NCBI RefSeq assembly: GCF_001559075.2
Contig: NZ_CP014015.2
Location: forward strand, 3,906,001-3,970,000
Source: Citrobacter amalonaticus
Lineage (GTDB): Bacteria; Pseudomonadota; Gammaproteobacteria; Enterobacterales; Enterobacteriaceae
Reading direction: 5' to 3'
Length of the DNA: 64,000 nucleotides
Part shown: positions 46,910 to 55,006 of the stretch, one piece after another
Layout: each line of letters begins with the position of its first letter
Numbering within the stretch: the first letter of the stretch is position 1
The notes under the pieces: model-generated
What the model saw: the letters and a program-made list of their open reading frames with translations, nothing else
What the model was told of the DNA's origin: nothing
Databases searched by the model: none
Made by a program: the position numbers and the translations under genes

Positions 46910-47281
46910 GTAGACGCAACGGATGGCTGACCGATGCGGGGTTTGTGGTTGACCACCTTGGTGACTCTTAATGAGGGCCGTAATTCTACGGCAAACCGTT
47001 GTCATCGCCAATGTTTGTTGCCAATTACTCTACACTTCATCCTTCAGACTGCCTCTTTGTTGGCTGCAGTCACGTACCCCAGTCACGTACTGTTTGTACG
47101 CGCCTGGGGGATTCATTCGCTTGCCGCCGCGATGCATCCTGAATAATTTTGTGTATACATTTCCTGAATAAAGGGGTCCGGAAGCGAAATATTCTCGTTT
47201 GCGGGGATAAAAGTGACCTGACGCAATATTTGTCTTTTGTGGCTTACTGATAATGTTGTCACAAATAGTGAGGGTGACTGC
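46910..47281. promoter_or_regulatory. potA-pepT divergent intergenic region
   Basis: No gene is seen in these 372 bp. They hold promoters for potABCD (leftward) and pepT (rightward) plus the dyad element at 47058-47130. The pepT side has the half-FNR-like TGATAATGTTGTCA at 47248-47261; pepT is anaerobically induced through FNR in E. coli and Salmonella, so this is a weak candidate. Confidence 0.4.
47058..47130. repeat. dispersed intergenic dyad element
   Basis: The element contains TACCCCAGTCACGTACT, then GTACGCGCCTGGGGGATTCA and TTGCCGCC. Its CCCCAG/CTGGGG and ACGTAC/GTACG arms form an imperfect dyad. I recall closely similar sequences at several intergenic sites of E. coli and Salmonella, so it is probably a dispersed repeat family; the family name is uncertain. 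Confidence 0.5.
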
Positions 47282-48508
47282 ATGGATAAACTACTTGAGC
47301 GTTTTCTACACTACGTTTCATTGGATACCCAATCGAAAGCGGGTGTGAGACAGGTTCCCAGTACTGAGGGACAGTGGAAGTTATTAAATTTGCTCAAACA
47401 GCAGCTCGAAGAGATGGAGCTGGTCAATGTGACATTAAGTGACAAAGGGACGCTGATGGCAACGTTGCCGGCGAATGTCCCAGGCGACATCCCTGCTATT
47501 GGCTTCATTTCCCATGTGGATACCTCACCGGATTTCAGCGGTAAGCACGTGAATCCGCAGATCGTGGAGAACTATCGCGGCGGTGATATCGCGCTGGGCA
47601 TTGGCGATGAAGTGCTGTCGCCGGTGATGTTCCCGGTGCTGCATCAGTTGCTTGGACAAACGCTGATCACCACCGACGGCAAAACGCTGTTGGGGGCGGA
47701 TGACAAAGCGGGTATAGCGGAAATCATGACGGCGCTGGCGGTGCTGAAGCATAAAAATATTCCGCATGGCGATATTCGCGTCGCTTTTACGCCGGACGAG
47801 GAGGTGGGCAAAGGAGCGAAACACTTTGATGTTGCAGCCTTTGATGCCAAATGGGCCTATACCGTCGACGGCGGCGGCGTGGGTGAACTTGAGTTTGAGA
47901 ACTTCAATGCCGCTTCGGTGAATATCAAAATCGTCGGCAATAACGTGCATCCGGGGACGGCGAAAGGCGTAATGGTCAACGCATTATCCCTGGCGGCGCG
48001 CATTCATGCCGAGGTTCCGGCGGATGAAAGCCCGGAAATGACTGAAGGTTATGAGGGCTTCTACCATCTGGCGAGCATGAAAGGCACCGTGGACCGCGCC
48101 GATATGCACTACATCATTCGCGACTTCGACCGCAAACAGTTTGAAGCGCGCAAACGTAAGATGATGGAGATTGCCAGAAAGGTCGGGAAGGGGCTGCATC
48201 CGGACTGTTATATTGAACTGGTGATTGAAGACAGTTATTACAATATGCGCGAAAAAGTGGTTGAGCATCCGCATGTGCTGGATATCGCACAGCAGGCGAT
48301 GCGTGACTGCGATATCCAACCGGATATGAAGCCGATTCGCGGCGGTACCGATGGCGCGCAGCTCTCTTTCATGGGACTACCGTGCCCGAATCTGTTCACC
48401 GGCGGCTACAACTATCATGGCAAGCATGAGTTTGTGACGCTGGAAGGCATGGAAAAAGCGGTGCAGGTGATTGTGCGGATTGCCGAGTTAACGGCGAAGC
48501 AGTCGTAG
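47282..48508 (+). CDS. pepT: peptidase T
   Basis: PepT is an M20 zinc aminotripeptidase. The ATG at 47282 gives MDKLLERFLHYVSLDTQSK and 408 residues, as in E. coli. The metal ligands lie in FISHVDTS (H78-x-D80), LLGADDKAG (D140), TPDEEVG (E173-E174) and GKHEFVTLEG (H near 379). Confidence 0.97.
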   Translation: MDKLLERFLHYVSLDTQSKAGVRQVPSTEGQWKLLNLLKQQLEEMELVNVTLSDKGTLMATLPANVPGDIPAIGFISHVDTSPDFSGKHVNPQIVENYRGGDIALGIGDEVLSPVMFPVLHQLLGQTLITTDGKTLLGADDKAGIAEIMTALAVLKHKNIPHGDIRVAFTPDEEVGKGAKHFDVAAFDAKWAYTVDGGGVGELEFENFNAASVNIKIVGNNVHPGTAKGVMVNALSLAARIHAEVPADESPEMTEGYEGFYHLASMKGTVDRADMHYIIRDFDRKQFEARKRKMMEIARKVGKGLHPDCYIELVIEDSYYNMREKVVEHPHVLDIAQQAMRDCDIQPDMKPIRGGTDGAQLSFMGLPCPNLFTGGYNYHGKHEFVTLEGMEKAVQVIVRIAELTAKQS

Positions 48509-48516
48509 CGTGGTTG

Positions 48517-48603
48517 ATGCCGGATGGCGCGACGCTTATCTGGCCTACAGGACATGTGAACCGTAGGCCGGATAAGACGCGTTAGCGCCGCCATCCGGCA
48601 TCG
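48517..48603. repeat. REP/BIME element between pepT and roxA
   Basis: TGATGCCGGATGGCGCGACGC and its inverted copy GCGTTAGCGCCGCCATCCGGCATC enclose TAGGCCGGATAAG. This is a standard enterobacterial BIME between convergent genes. Confidence 0.88.
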
Positions 48604-48611
48604 TTTCAGTT

Positions 48612-49733
48612 TTACCCTTCGAAGAACCAGTACCCGCTGTTGACCAGAGCTGCCAGCATCGCGAGGAACGATGGATCTTCCAGCGCGTCACCAAAGTTCT
48701 CAGCAGTCAGCACAATATGGCTGGCAAGGGCTTCCAGCGCCGGACGGTGCGGGGAATCAATTCTCTCGCCGTTGGCATAAACGTCATCACCCACACGCAG
48801 TACCCGTAATCCCCCCAGACGCACCAGCACATCGCCTTGTTTCAGGGCATCGTAGATTTCATCAGGCTGATATGGCGGCTCCGGCGGCGCAATATCCAGT
48901 TCATGACGCGACTGGGAGATAAACTCGCCAAACCACTGTTTAAAATGCTCCGGCTGATTAATCAAATCCAGCATCATGGTACGCAGTTTATCCATCTCCT
49001 GCGGCAGGACGTCAGCAGGATGCTCACGCGACGGCACGTCAGGGTCGCTGTAATAAGTACTGCCCAGCTCACGTTGCAGGACGTAGTCGGCAAACCCGCT
49101 GATCAGCTCACGGGTATTCGGCGCACGGAAACCGACGGAATAGTTCATCGCGTTTTCCAGCGCATAGCCTTCATGCGGGAATCCAGGCGGAATATAGAGA
49201 ATATCGCCCGGCTCCAGTTCTTCATCGATGATGGCTTCAAAAGGATCGACCTGCAGCAGATCCGGATGCGGGCAGTGCTGCTTCATCTGCAACTTCTCAC
49301 CCACGCGCCAGCGACGGCGACCGGTTCCCTGAATGATAAACACATCATACTGATCGAGATGGGGACCTACGCCGCCGCCAGGGACCGAGAATGAGATCAT
49401 CAGATCGTCGATACGCCAGTCAGGCAGGGCGCGGAAGGGTCGCATCAGCGCGGCGGTTGGCTCATGCCAGTGGTTCACCGCCTGCACCAGTAACGACCAG
49501 TTATTCTCGCCGAGATGGTCATAGCTTTCGAACGGACCATGGCTGACCTGCCATTTGCCATCCTGATGGCTTACCAGACGGCTATCGACCTCACTTTCCA
49601 TCGCCAGCCCTGCCAGTTCGTCAGGGGAGAGGGGATCGATAAAGTTATTAAAGCCGCGTTTTAACACCACCGGGCGCTTTTGCCAGTGACGTTCAAGAAA
49701 TTCGGGCCAGTTGAGTGTTAATTGGTATTCCAT
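48612..49733 (-). CDS. roxA: ribosomal protein uL16 arginine hydroxylase RoxA
   Basis: RoxA (YcfD) is a JmjC Fe(II)/2-oxoglutarate oxygenase that hydroxylates Arg81 of uL16. The ATG at 49733 gives MEYQLTLNWPEFLERHWQKR and 373 residues, as in E. coli. The iron ligands lie in GPHLDQYDVF (H-x-D, about 125-127) and a distal His in PHEGYALENAMNYS. It lies downstream of phoQ on the same strand. Confidence 0.96.
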   Translation of the reverse strand: MEYQLTLNWPEFLERHWQKRPVVLKRGFNNFIDPLSPDELAGLAMESEVDSRLVSHQDGKWQVSHGPFESYDHLGENNWSLLVQAVNHWHEPTAALMRPFRALPDWRIDDLMISFSVPGGGVGPHLDQYDVFIIQGTGRRRWRVGEKLQMKQHCPHPDLLQVDPFEAIIDEELEPGDILYIPPGFPHEGYALENAMNYSVGFRAPNTRELISGFADYVLQRELGSTYYSDPDVPSREHPADVLPQEMDKLRTMMLDLINQPEHFKQWFGEFISQSRHELDIAPPEPPYQPDEIYDALKQGDVLVRLGGLRVLRVGDDVYANGERIDSPHRPALEALASHIVLTAENFGDALEDPSFLAMLAALVNSGYWFFEG

Positions 49734-49829
49734 ATTGAGCTTCCACAGGCTGGGGCGGGTATCTGTCACCGATTATAACGGATGCTTAACCAGATGCGTG
49801 CAGTTGGCTCATATTTATTACATTTGGGT

Positions 49830-51293
49830 TTAGTCGTCTTTCGGCCCCGGCTGCTGATGACCAAAAATAACTTCCATATGCGCGCCGCCGAGCAGACTGT
49901 CACTGGCAACAATTTTGCCGTCGTATTGCTCGGTAATTTCTCGCGCCACTGCCAGTCCTACGCCTTGCCCAGGGCGCAGCGTATCCACACGTTGACCGCG
50001 ATCGAACACCAGATCGCGCTTGCTGTGCGGGATCCCAGGACCGTCATCTTCCACCACGATGTACAGATGATCGTCGGTCTGGCGGGCAGAAATCTCGACA
50101 AACTCAAGACAGTACTTGCAGGCGTTATCCAGCACGTTGCCCATCACCTCGACAAAATCGTTCTGCTCGCCGACAAAGCTGATTTCCGGTGAGATATCGA
50201 GGCTAATGTTCACCCCTTTACGCTGATACACTTTGTTCAGCGCCGACGTGAGATTATCCAGCAGCGGTGCGACCGGATGCAGTTCGCGGCTCAGCAGGAC
50301 GCCGCCGCCGCGCATACTGGCGCGATGCAGGTAGTAGCCGATTTGCTGTGAAATCCGGCTGATCTGTTCGAGCATCACCGGTTCTGCCTCGCTGACGCTC
50401 ATCTTATCGCTGCGCATCGAACGTAACGTACTTTGCAGCACGGCGAGCGGGGTTTTCAGGCTGTGGGTGAGATCGGTCAGCGTGGTGCGGTATTTGTCAT
50501 AACGCTCACGCTCGCTTTTCAACAGGCGGTTCAGGTTACGCACCAGACTGGTCAACTCCCGCGTCGTTGCAGGGTTAAGCTGTTCGCGATGATGTTCTTC
50601 CAGCTCGCGCACCTCGCGAGCCAGTGCCTCGATGGGGCGCAAACTCCACCAGGCCGCCACCCAGAGCAGGGGAATGACCAACAACAGATTGGCAGCCAGC
50701 ACATAAATAAACCAGCTCCAGACCATATACGAGCGTTTAAGCTCAATCGGAATGGTGTCCACCACCACGATCGTCAGTTGCGGCATGCGCGCAGTAGCCG
50801 GGTAAACGTTCACTGCTACCGAGTGGGTCATTTCGGCGTCGTCGTCATCTTCCCGAACCTCTTTCAGTTGTTCCTGAACTGAGTGATCGTCATTGAGCAG
50901 CGTGCTGGTGGCGCTGATGTCGGCTTCTATTTCATGGAAACCATTACTTTTCAGCCAGTCGGGCTGAATCAGTCTGACCAGCCAGGGGACGTTACGCTGG
51001 GCCCACAGCAGTTTGCCGTTCTCATCATAGATCAGCGACATCGTGGGGCTCTGCATGTCGAGGTGCTCGGGAAGTTCGACGTGGATCTTATTGTCTTCCC
51101 ATTTTGCAAGCGTATAGAAGAGGTTACTCTCGCCGCGCAGCAGACGAAACGTGGTCTTATCGAAACTCACGCTGTAACCGACCAGCGCAACCATGCCATA
51201 GGCCAGAGAGAGCACCAGCACCACACCAGCGGTGGCCAGCAGAAAACGCAGGCGCAGTGACAGCGGGAAAAGATGACGCAACAGTTTATTCAT
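49830..51293 (-). CDS. phoQ: sensor histidine kinase PhoQ
   Basis: PhoQ senses low Mg2+, acid pH and antimicrobial peptides. The 487-residue protein has two membrane segments (about 17-38 and 195-215) around an acidic periplasmic sensor with EVREDDDDAE near residue 150. The HAMP region, phospho-accepting histidine in LTHSLKTPLAV (about 277) and HATPase domain (N box VLDNACKYC, VEDDGPGIP) follow. It overlaps phoP by one base. Confidence 0.98.
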   Translation of the reverse strand: MNKLLRHLFPLSLRLRFLLATAGVVLVLSLAYGMVALVGYSVSFDKTTFRLLRGESNLFYTLAKWEDNKIHVELPEHLDMQSPTMSLIYDENGKLLWAQRNVPWLVRLIQPDWLKSNGFHEIEADISATSTLLNDDHSVQEQLKEVREDDDDAEMTHSVAVNVYPATARMPQLTIVVVDTIPIELKRSYMVWSWFIYVLAANLLLVIPLLWVAAWWSLRPIEALAREVRELEEHHREQLNPATTRELTSLVRNLNRLLKSERERYDKYRTTLTDLTHSLKTPLAVLQSTLRSMRSDKMSVSEAEPVMLEQISRISQQIGYYLHRASMRGGGVLLSRELHPVAPLLDNLTSALNKVYQRKGVNISLDISPEISFVGEQNDFVEVMGNVLDNACKYCLEFVEISARQTDDHLYIVVEDDGPGIPHSKRDLVFDRGQRVDTLRPGQGVGLAVAREITEQYDGKIVASDSLLGGAHMEVIFGHQQPGPKDD

Positions 51294-51967
51294 CAGCGCA
51301 ATTCAAAAAGATATCCCTGGCCCCGCACGGTGGTGATGACTTCATCCGGATACTGCGTCTGTATTTTTTTACGCAGACGGCCCATCAGCACGTCGATGGT
51401 GTGGCTTTCACGCAGCTCGGCGTCCGGATACAGCTGCAACATCAACGAGTCTTTGCTGACCACTTTGCCATTATTGCGGATCAGCGTTTCCATGATGGTG
51501 TACTCAAACGCGGTCAGTTTGATCACTTCATCATTAACCGAGAGTTCGCGGCGCGAGAGATCAACCTGAAAAGGCGGAATAGAGATAATTTGCGAAGCGT
51601 GGCCGCTGTTACGGCGCATCAGCGCCTGCATCCGTGCGGCGACTTCCTCAATATGGAACGGCTTGGTGACGTAGTCATCCGCACCCGCGCTCAGCACTTC
51701 CACTTTGTCCTGCCAGCTTTCACGGGCGGTCAGGACGAGAACCGGGAGCGAAACGTCATTGCTCCGCCAGCGGCGGATCAGTGAAAGTCCATCTTCATCC
51801 GGAAGCCCCAAATCGACGATAGCGATGTCAGGCAGGTGTTCGTTAAGGTAATAATCGGCCTCTTTGGCATCTTCGGCGTCGTCAACCTGATGTCCGGCAT
51901 CCTGAAGCTGAACTTTCAGGTGATGACGTAATAACGCATTATCCTCAACAACCAGTACACGCATCAT
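51293..51967 (-). CDS. phoP: response regulator PhoP
   Basis: PhoP controls Mg2+ transport, lipid A modification and virulence genes. The 224-residue form starts MMRVLVVEDNALLRHHL, as in Salmonella, with the phosphorylated aspartate in AIVDLGLPDEDG (about residue 52) and a C-terminal OmpR winged helix (about 130-224). Only 70 bp separate its start from the stop of a prophage integrase. The normal upstream sequence, including the PhoP box, has been displaced. Confidence 0.98.
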   Translation of the reverse strand: MMRVLVVEDNALLRHHLKVQLQDAGHQVDDAEDAKEADYYLNEHLPDIAIVDLGLPDEDGLSLIRRWRSNDVSLPVLVLTARESWQDKVEVLSAGADDYVTKPFHIEEVAARMQALMRRNSGHASQIISIPPFQVDLSRRELSVNDEVIKLTAFEYTIMETLIRNNGKVVSKDSLMLQLYPDAELRESHTIDVLMGRLRKKIQTQYPDEVITTVRGQGYLFELR

Positions 51968-52037
51968 CTTTTCTCACTGTATTTACGGTATGAATAGTTT
52001 AACGCTGATTATGAAAGTTGAAACCAGCGCAATGAAA
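51968..52037 (-). promoter_or_regulatory. truncated phoP leader / prophage left junction (attL region)
   Basis: Read towards phoP, the sequence CATAATCAGCGTTAAACT (51994-52011) resembles the region just upstream of and including the -10 of the Escherichia/Salmonella phoP P1 promoter. Upstream of it only one GGTTT half-site is left (GGTTTCAACTTTCATAA); the GGTTTA-N5-TGTTTA PhoP box expected there is absent. The host/phage junction and the attL core therefore lie about 52004-52040. The exact core cannot be set because the right end of the prophage is outside the window. Confidence 0.6.
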
Positions 52038-53324
52038 TTAAATGATTTTTTTCATCCTGCCGCGCCCTTGGGGGCGTCCTGGGGGCAATGCCGTTGGCAT
52101 CTGATTATTCAGAATACTGACCTGATCCTGGTTCATGTCACCAATCCACTTCGAATAAACCTCGTAGACCATGCGTGCATCTTCATGCCCCATCTGGCTG
52201 GCAATGAATGAAGGGTTCGCTCCAGCCATCAGTGTCCAGCAAGCGTAAGTATGCCGTGACTGATAGGCATTTCTCTCCCGGATACCAGAAAGTTTAGTAC
52301 CTCGTTTCCAGCCATAGGAAATCGAATATTTAGAAAAAAAACCTTCCTTTGTATATGAGCTCTCTCCGGGGATAAAAACAAAGCGAAGCTTTTGTTGCTC
52401 GGTTTTCCCGATCTCACGATGATGAAACTGAATTTCCTGTTTAGGTCCGCTTCCGGTGATTTCGTACTGCTCCAGCAGAGCATCAAGAGCGGGTTTCAGC
52501 AATGTGATCGTTCTTATCCCGGCATCTGTTTTGGGCGGAACAAACAACCGTTTGTTCGTCAGGCTTCTGGATACATGAATCTCACCTTTTTTCAGGTCAA
52601 TATCCTCCCATGCCAGCGCACAAATCTCTCCAGGCCTCATCCCCGTATGCACTGCAACAATAATGATCAAGGCAAGTTTGCGTGGAAGTGATGCAATCAG
52701 CGCCTGATACTCATGAAGCAAAAGTGGATCGGGGTCTGCTTTAGAGAGCTTTAGCCTCGATACCCCCTCATAGGGTGCATGTAATATAAACTGACTTCTG
52801 TTCGCGAGCTTCAGCATTTCTGATAAAACAGCCATTTGTTTATTGACTGTTGAAGGGGATCTACCTTGTTTGATGAGATTTGGCATAGCAGGATTAATCA
52901 CTCCCCCTGTTAGCAGTTCTTTACGGTAATTCAGAATATCGGCATGCTGAATATCAACCAGACGCGTGTTCTCACCCACAACGCGTTTTAGGGTGTTAAC
53001 TACAGATGTGATGGATTGCAATGTAGCGCCCGACACCTCCAGCGCCTTTGTGTCCGTAAAAAAATCGCTCAGTTCTTTGAACGTGGTGAGCCGTTTTGTG
53101 GAGGAAAATTTATTAAGTGCTTTTGATTCAGGAAAGCGTGCTGGATAGTCGAACTTCCCGAGTTGTATTTCGCTTACAATTGCCGCGCGCAGATTTCCTG
53201 CTTTCTTAACATTGCTGCTGTTAACAACCCAGCCACGAAGAACTTCGCGGCAGCGGATGCCGCGATAGGTAAATGTGATTCTGATTTTCCCATTATGCAG
53301 TTCAACGCCAGTCGGGTATTTCAT
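52038..53324 (-). CDS. int: prophage tyrosine integrase
   Basis: The 428-residue protein resembles Rac IntR from its start (KYPTGVELHNGKIRITFTYRG versus the Rac LPTGVEIRGRYIRIWF type) and has the catalytic set of tyrosine recombinases: R in HTGMRPGEICAL, H-x-x-R in SRHTYACWTLM, H in MGHEDARMVYEVY with the nucleophilic tyrosine. A Pfam Arm-DNA-bind_3596-like N-terminal region precedes the core-binding domain. It overlaps xis by one base and points towards phoP with no terminator seen in between. Confidence 0.95.
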   Translation of the reverse strand: MKYPTGVELHNGKIRITFTYRGIRCREVLRGWVVNSSNVKKAGNLRAAIVSEIQLGKFDYPARFPESKALNKFSSTKRLTTFKELSDFFTDTKALEVSGATLQSITSVVNTLKRVVGENTRLVDIQHADILNYRKELLTGGVINPAMPNLIKQGRSPSTVNKQMAVLSEMLKLANRSQFILHAPYEGVSRLKLSKADPDPLLLHEYQALIASLPRKLALIIIVAVHTGMRPGEICALAWEDIDLKKGEIHVSRSLTNKRLFVPPKTDAGIRTITLLKPALDALLEQYEITGSGPKQEIQFHHREIGKTEQQKLRFVFIPGESSYTKEGFFSKYSISYGWKRGTKLSGIRERNAYQSRHTYACWTLMAGANPSFIASQMGHEDARMVYEVYSKWIGDMNQDQVSILNNQMPTALPPGRPQGRGRMKKII

Positions 53325-53539
53325 TAAGCATCCTGAACTAACTGATTAATCTTCGGGTAGTTGTACCAAAGCAGACCTTTGGAATTGTCAGTCTGTCCAA
53401 GCGCAGTAAGGCGCTTGAAGTGAATACCTTCAATCCATAGCTTAAGGCGATAATTTTTAATCTGTCCTTCAGTAAGACCTGTTTTTTCGGTCAGTCTGGA
53501 CTCAACAACCCACTCTTCGTTAAAAATTACCTGTGACAT
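53324..53539 (-). CDS. xis: excisionase
   Basis: The 71-residue protein MSQVIFNEEWVVESRLTEKT ... GLLWYNYPKINQLVQDA matches the Rac excisionase XisR (YdaQ) family. It is a small winged-helix directionality factor encoded directly before int (TAATG overlap), which is the usual place. Confidence 0.9.
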   Translation of the reverse strand: MSQVIFNEEWVVESRLTEKTGLTEGQIKNYRLKLWIEGIHFKRLTALGQTDNSKGLLWYNYPKINQLVQDA

Positions 53540-53603
53540 GGTTCACCTCAGGTAACCGGCGCCAGTATAGATGCGCCGGTGTTTTGACATTGATAATTCG
53601 TTA

Positions 53604-53843
53604 TCAGTTAAACCGACCGGGCAGAGTTCTTAGCCGGCGCATGCCTGTCATAGCGGTAGCTACATAGCTCTTATGGCGGTTGACAACTTCTACCCAGATC
53701 TTCACGCCGTCCACGTTCACTGTGTATGTTTCCTTTCTGTCGCTGCGACCATAGTCACCGTATCGTTCAACATGCTTTGCCAGTGCTGCATCACATGCCC
53801 GGCGGCCCAATGGTGATTGTTTACTGCGATTGATAAGGCGCAT
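53604..53843 (-). CDS. DUF4060-type phage protein
   Basis: The ATG at 53843 follows a strong AGGGGG ribosome-binding site and gives 79 residues starting MRLINRSKQSPLGRRACDAAL, a pattern I recognise from DUF4060 proteins of lambdoid prophages. The protein is very basic. The frame is open 42 bp further upstream but without a ribosome-binding site. Function unknown; it lies between recT and xis in the left early operon. Confidence 0.75.
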   Translation of the reverse strand: MRLINRSKQSPLGRRACDAALAKHVERYGDYGRSDRKETYTVNVDGVKIWVEVVNRHKSYVATAMTGMRRLRTLPGRFN

Positions 53844-53885
53844 AAAACCCCCTGTGGCGGGAGGGCGTTCCCCCTCCCGATGCAA

Positions 53886-54995
53886 TTAGCCGATATATTC
53901 CGGTTTCATGTCGTCCAGGGTAGTGCGATAGCCCTGATGCAAGTCATCACCTAGACGAGGTTTCAGAAACTCGAGTTTTTTCTCAACATCAGCAAAAGCA
54001 GTTTCGGCCTCTTTACTTCCTGTCTCGGGTAATCCATTAATGAGGTCCTTAATTTTGTTATTGGCGTTGATCTGGTGGAAGCGACCCAGCGCCTTGTTTT
54101 TCAGTTCCGTGTAGAGGTTTGCGCCCAGTTCATTTTTGACTGCGTCGATTCGGGAGCCGATAGACTTGGCATCCTCTGCAACTTCGACAGAATCGATTTG
54201 CTGGCGGAATTCTTCGGCAATAACTTCTGCATCAAAATTTCCTGACTCATCGGCACCCTGACCACCATGCGGCTCGATTAATGAGGAACCAGAAGTAACA
54301 GGAGTGATATCTTTCTCTTTCTGCCAGACCATTTCTGTTCCGCGCTCAAGCATCTCCATAATTTCGGAGTTATTCGGCAGGCGGCGGCACAGGCGGTGTG
54401 CGGCTGACTTACGCGCCATTGACTCATACCAGTCAACCCATGGGCCTTTGTCGCTGCTTTTGCTGGCGGCGCGGACCTTGTCGATATCATCGATGTTCAG
54501 CCATTCATACTGAAGCTCACCTGTTTTCATCTTCGCGTAAGCAAATGCACCGCGGATCTCACCGCGATTGCCCAGGCTTGGCTCATAGAGAACGTGTTCA
54601 CCTTCATCATCAAGCCAGACACGGAAGGTGTCGTTCTCGTAAACTGCGCGGGTAGCTATCACGGAGATTTCGCCTGACTGGCGGGCGCGTTTCAGAACGC
54701 CGTCAATCATTGGCATATATTGCGCGACCTTGATCCAGTCACCGTTAGCCGTTTTCTTCTTAAAAATGACCAGCGCAGCTTCACGACCATCCGGCACAAG
54801 GCCATCTTTTGCACACGCAACCAGAGAGTTGATGATCGACTGACCATCGGCAACTCTGAGGTCTTCGCTGTTGGCAATCGCGATAGCGGCCGCATTGGTA
54901 AATCGCTCAAAGGAGACGTGTGCCGGTAGCAATGACTGAACCGGAACCAGTTCGCGATCAAGGCTCGCTTTGATATCAATAAGCATATTTGACAT
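53886..54995 (-). CDS. recT: RecT single-strand annealing recombinase
   Basis: RecT binds ssDNA left by RecE and anneals it to a complementary strand. The 369-residue protein has a RecT-family core in residues about 1-235 (VKDGLVPDGREAALV-like segment at 73-83, QYMPMIDGVLKRARQSG, WYESMARKSAAHRLCRRLP) and an acidic, coiled C-terminal tail. It is longer than Rac RecT (269). A strong AAGGAG box precedes it, 11 bp after recE. Confidence 0.9.
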   Translation of the reverse strand: MSNMLIDIKASLDRELVPVQSLLPAHVSFERFTNAAAIAIANSEDLRVADGQSIINSLVACAKDGLVPDGREAALVIFKKKTANGDWIKVAQYMPMIDGVLKRARQSGEISVIATRAVYENDTFRVWLDDEGEHVLYEPSLGNRGEIRGAFAYAKMKTGELQYEWLNIDDIDKVRAASKSSDKGPWVDWYESMARKSAAHRLCRRLPNNSEIMEMLERGTEMVWQKEKDITPVTSGSSLIEPHGGQGADESGNFDAEVIAEEFRQQIDSVEVAEDAKSIGSRIDAVKNELGANLYTELKNKALGRFHQINANNKIKDLINGLPETGSKEAETAFADVEKKLEFLKPRLGDDLHQGYRTTLDDMKPEYIG

Positions 54996-55006
54996 GTTGC
55001 TTCTCC

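Noticed and set aside
52063..52095. G/C-rich stretch at the int 3' end considered as a terminator before phoP
   Set aside because: The possible stem lies in int coding sequence and is followed on the leftward strand by A residues, not T.
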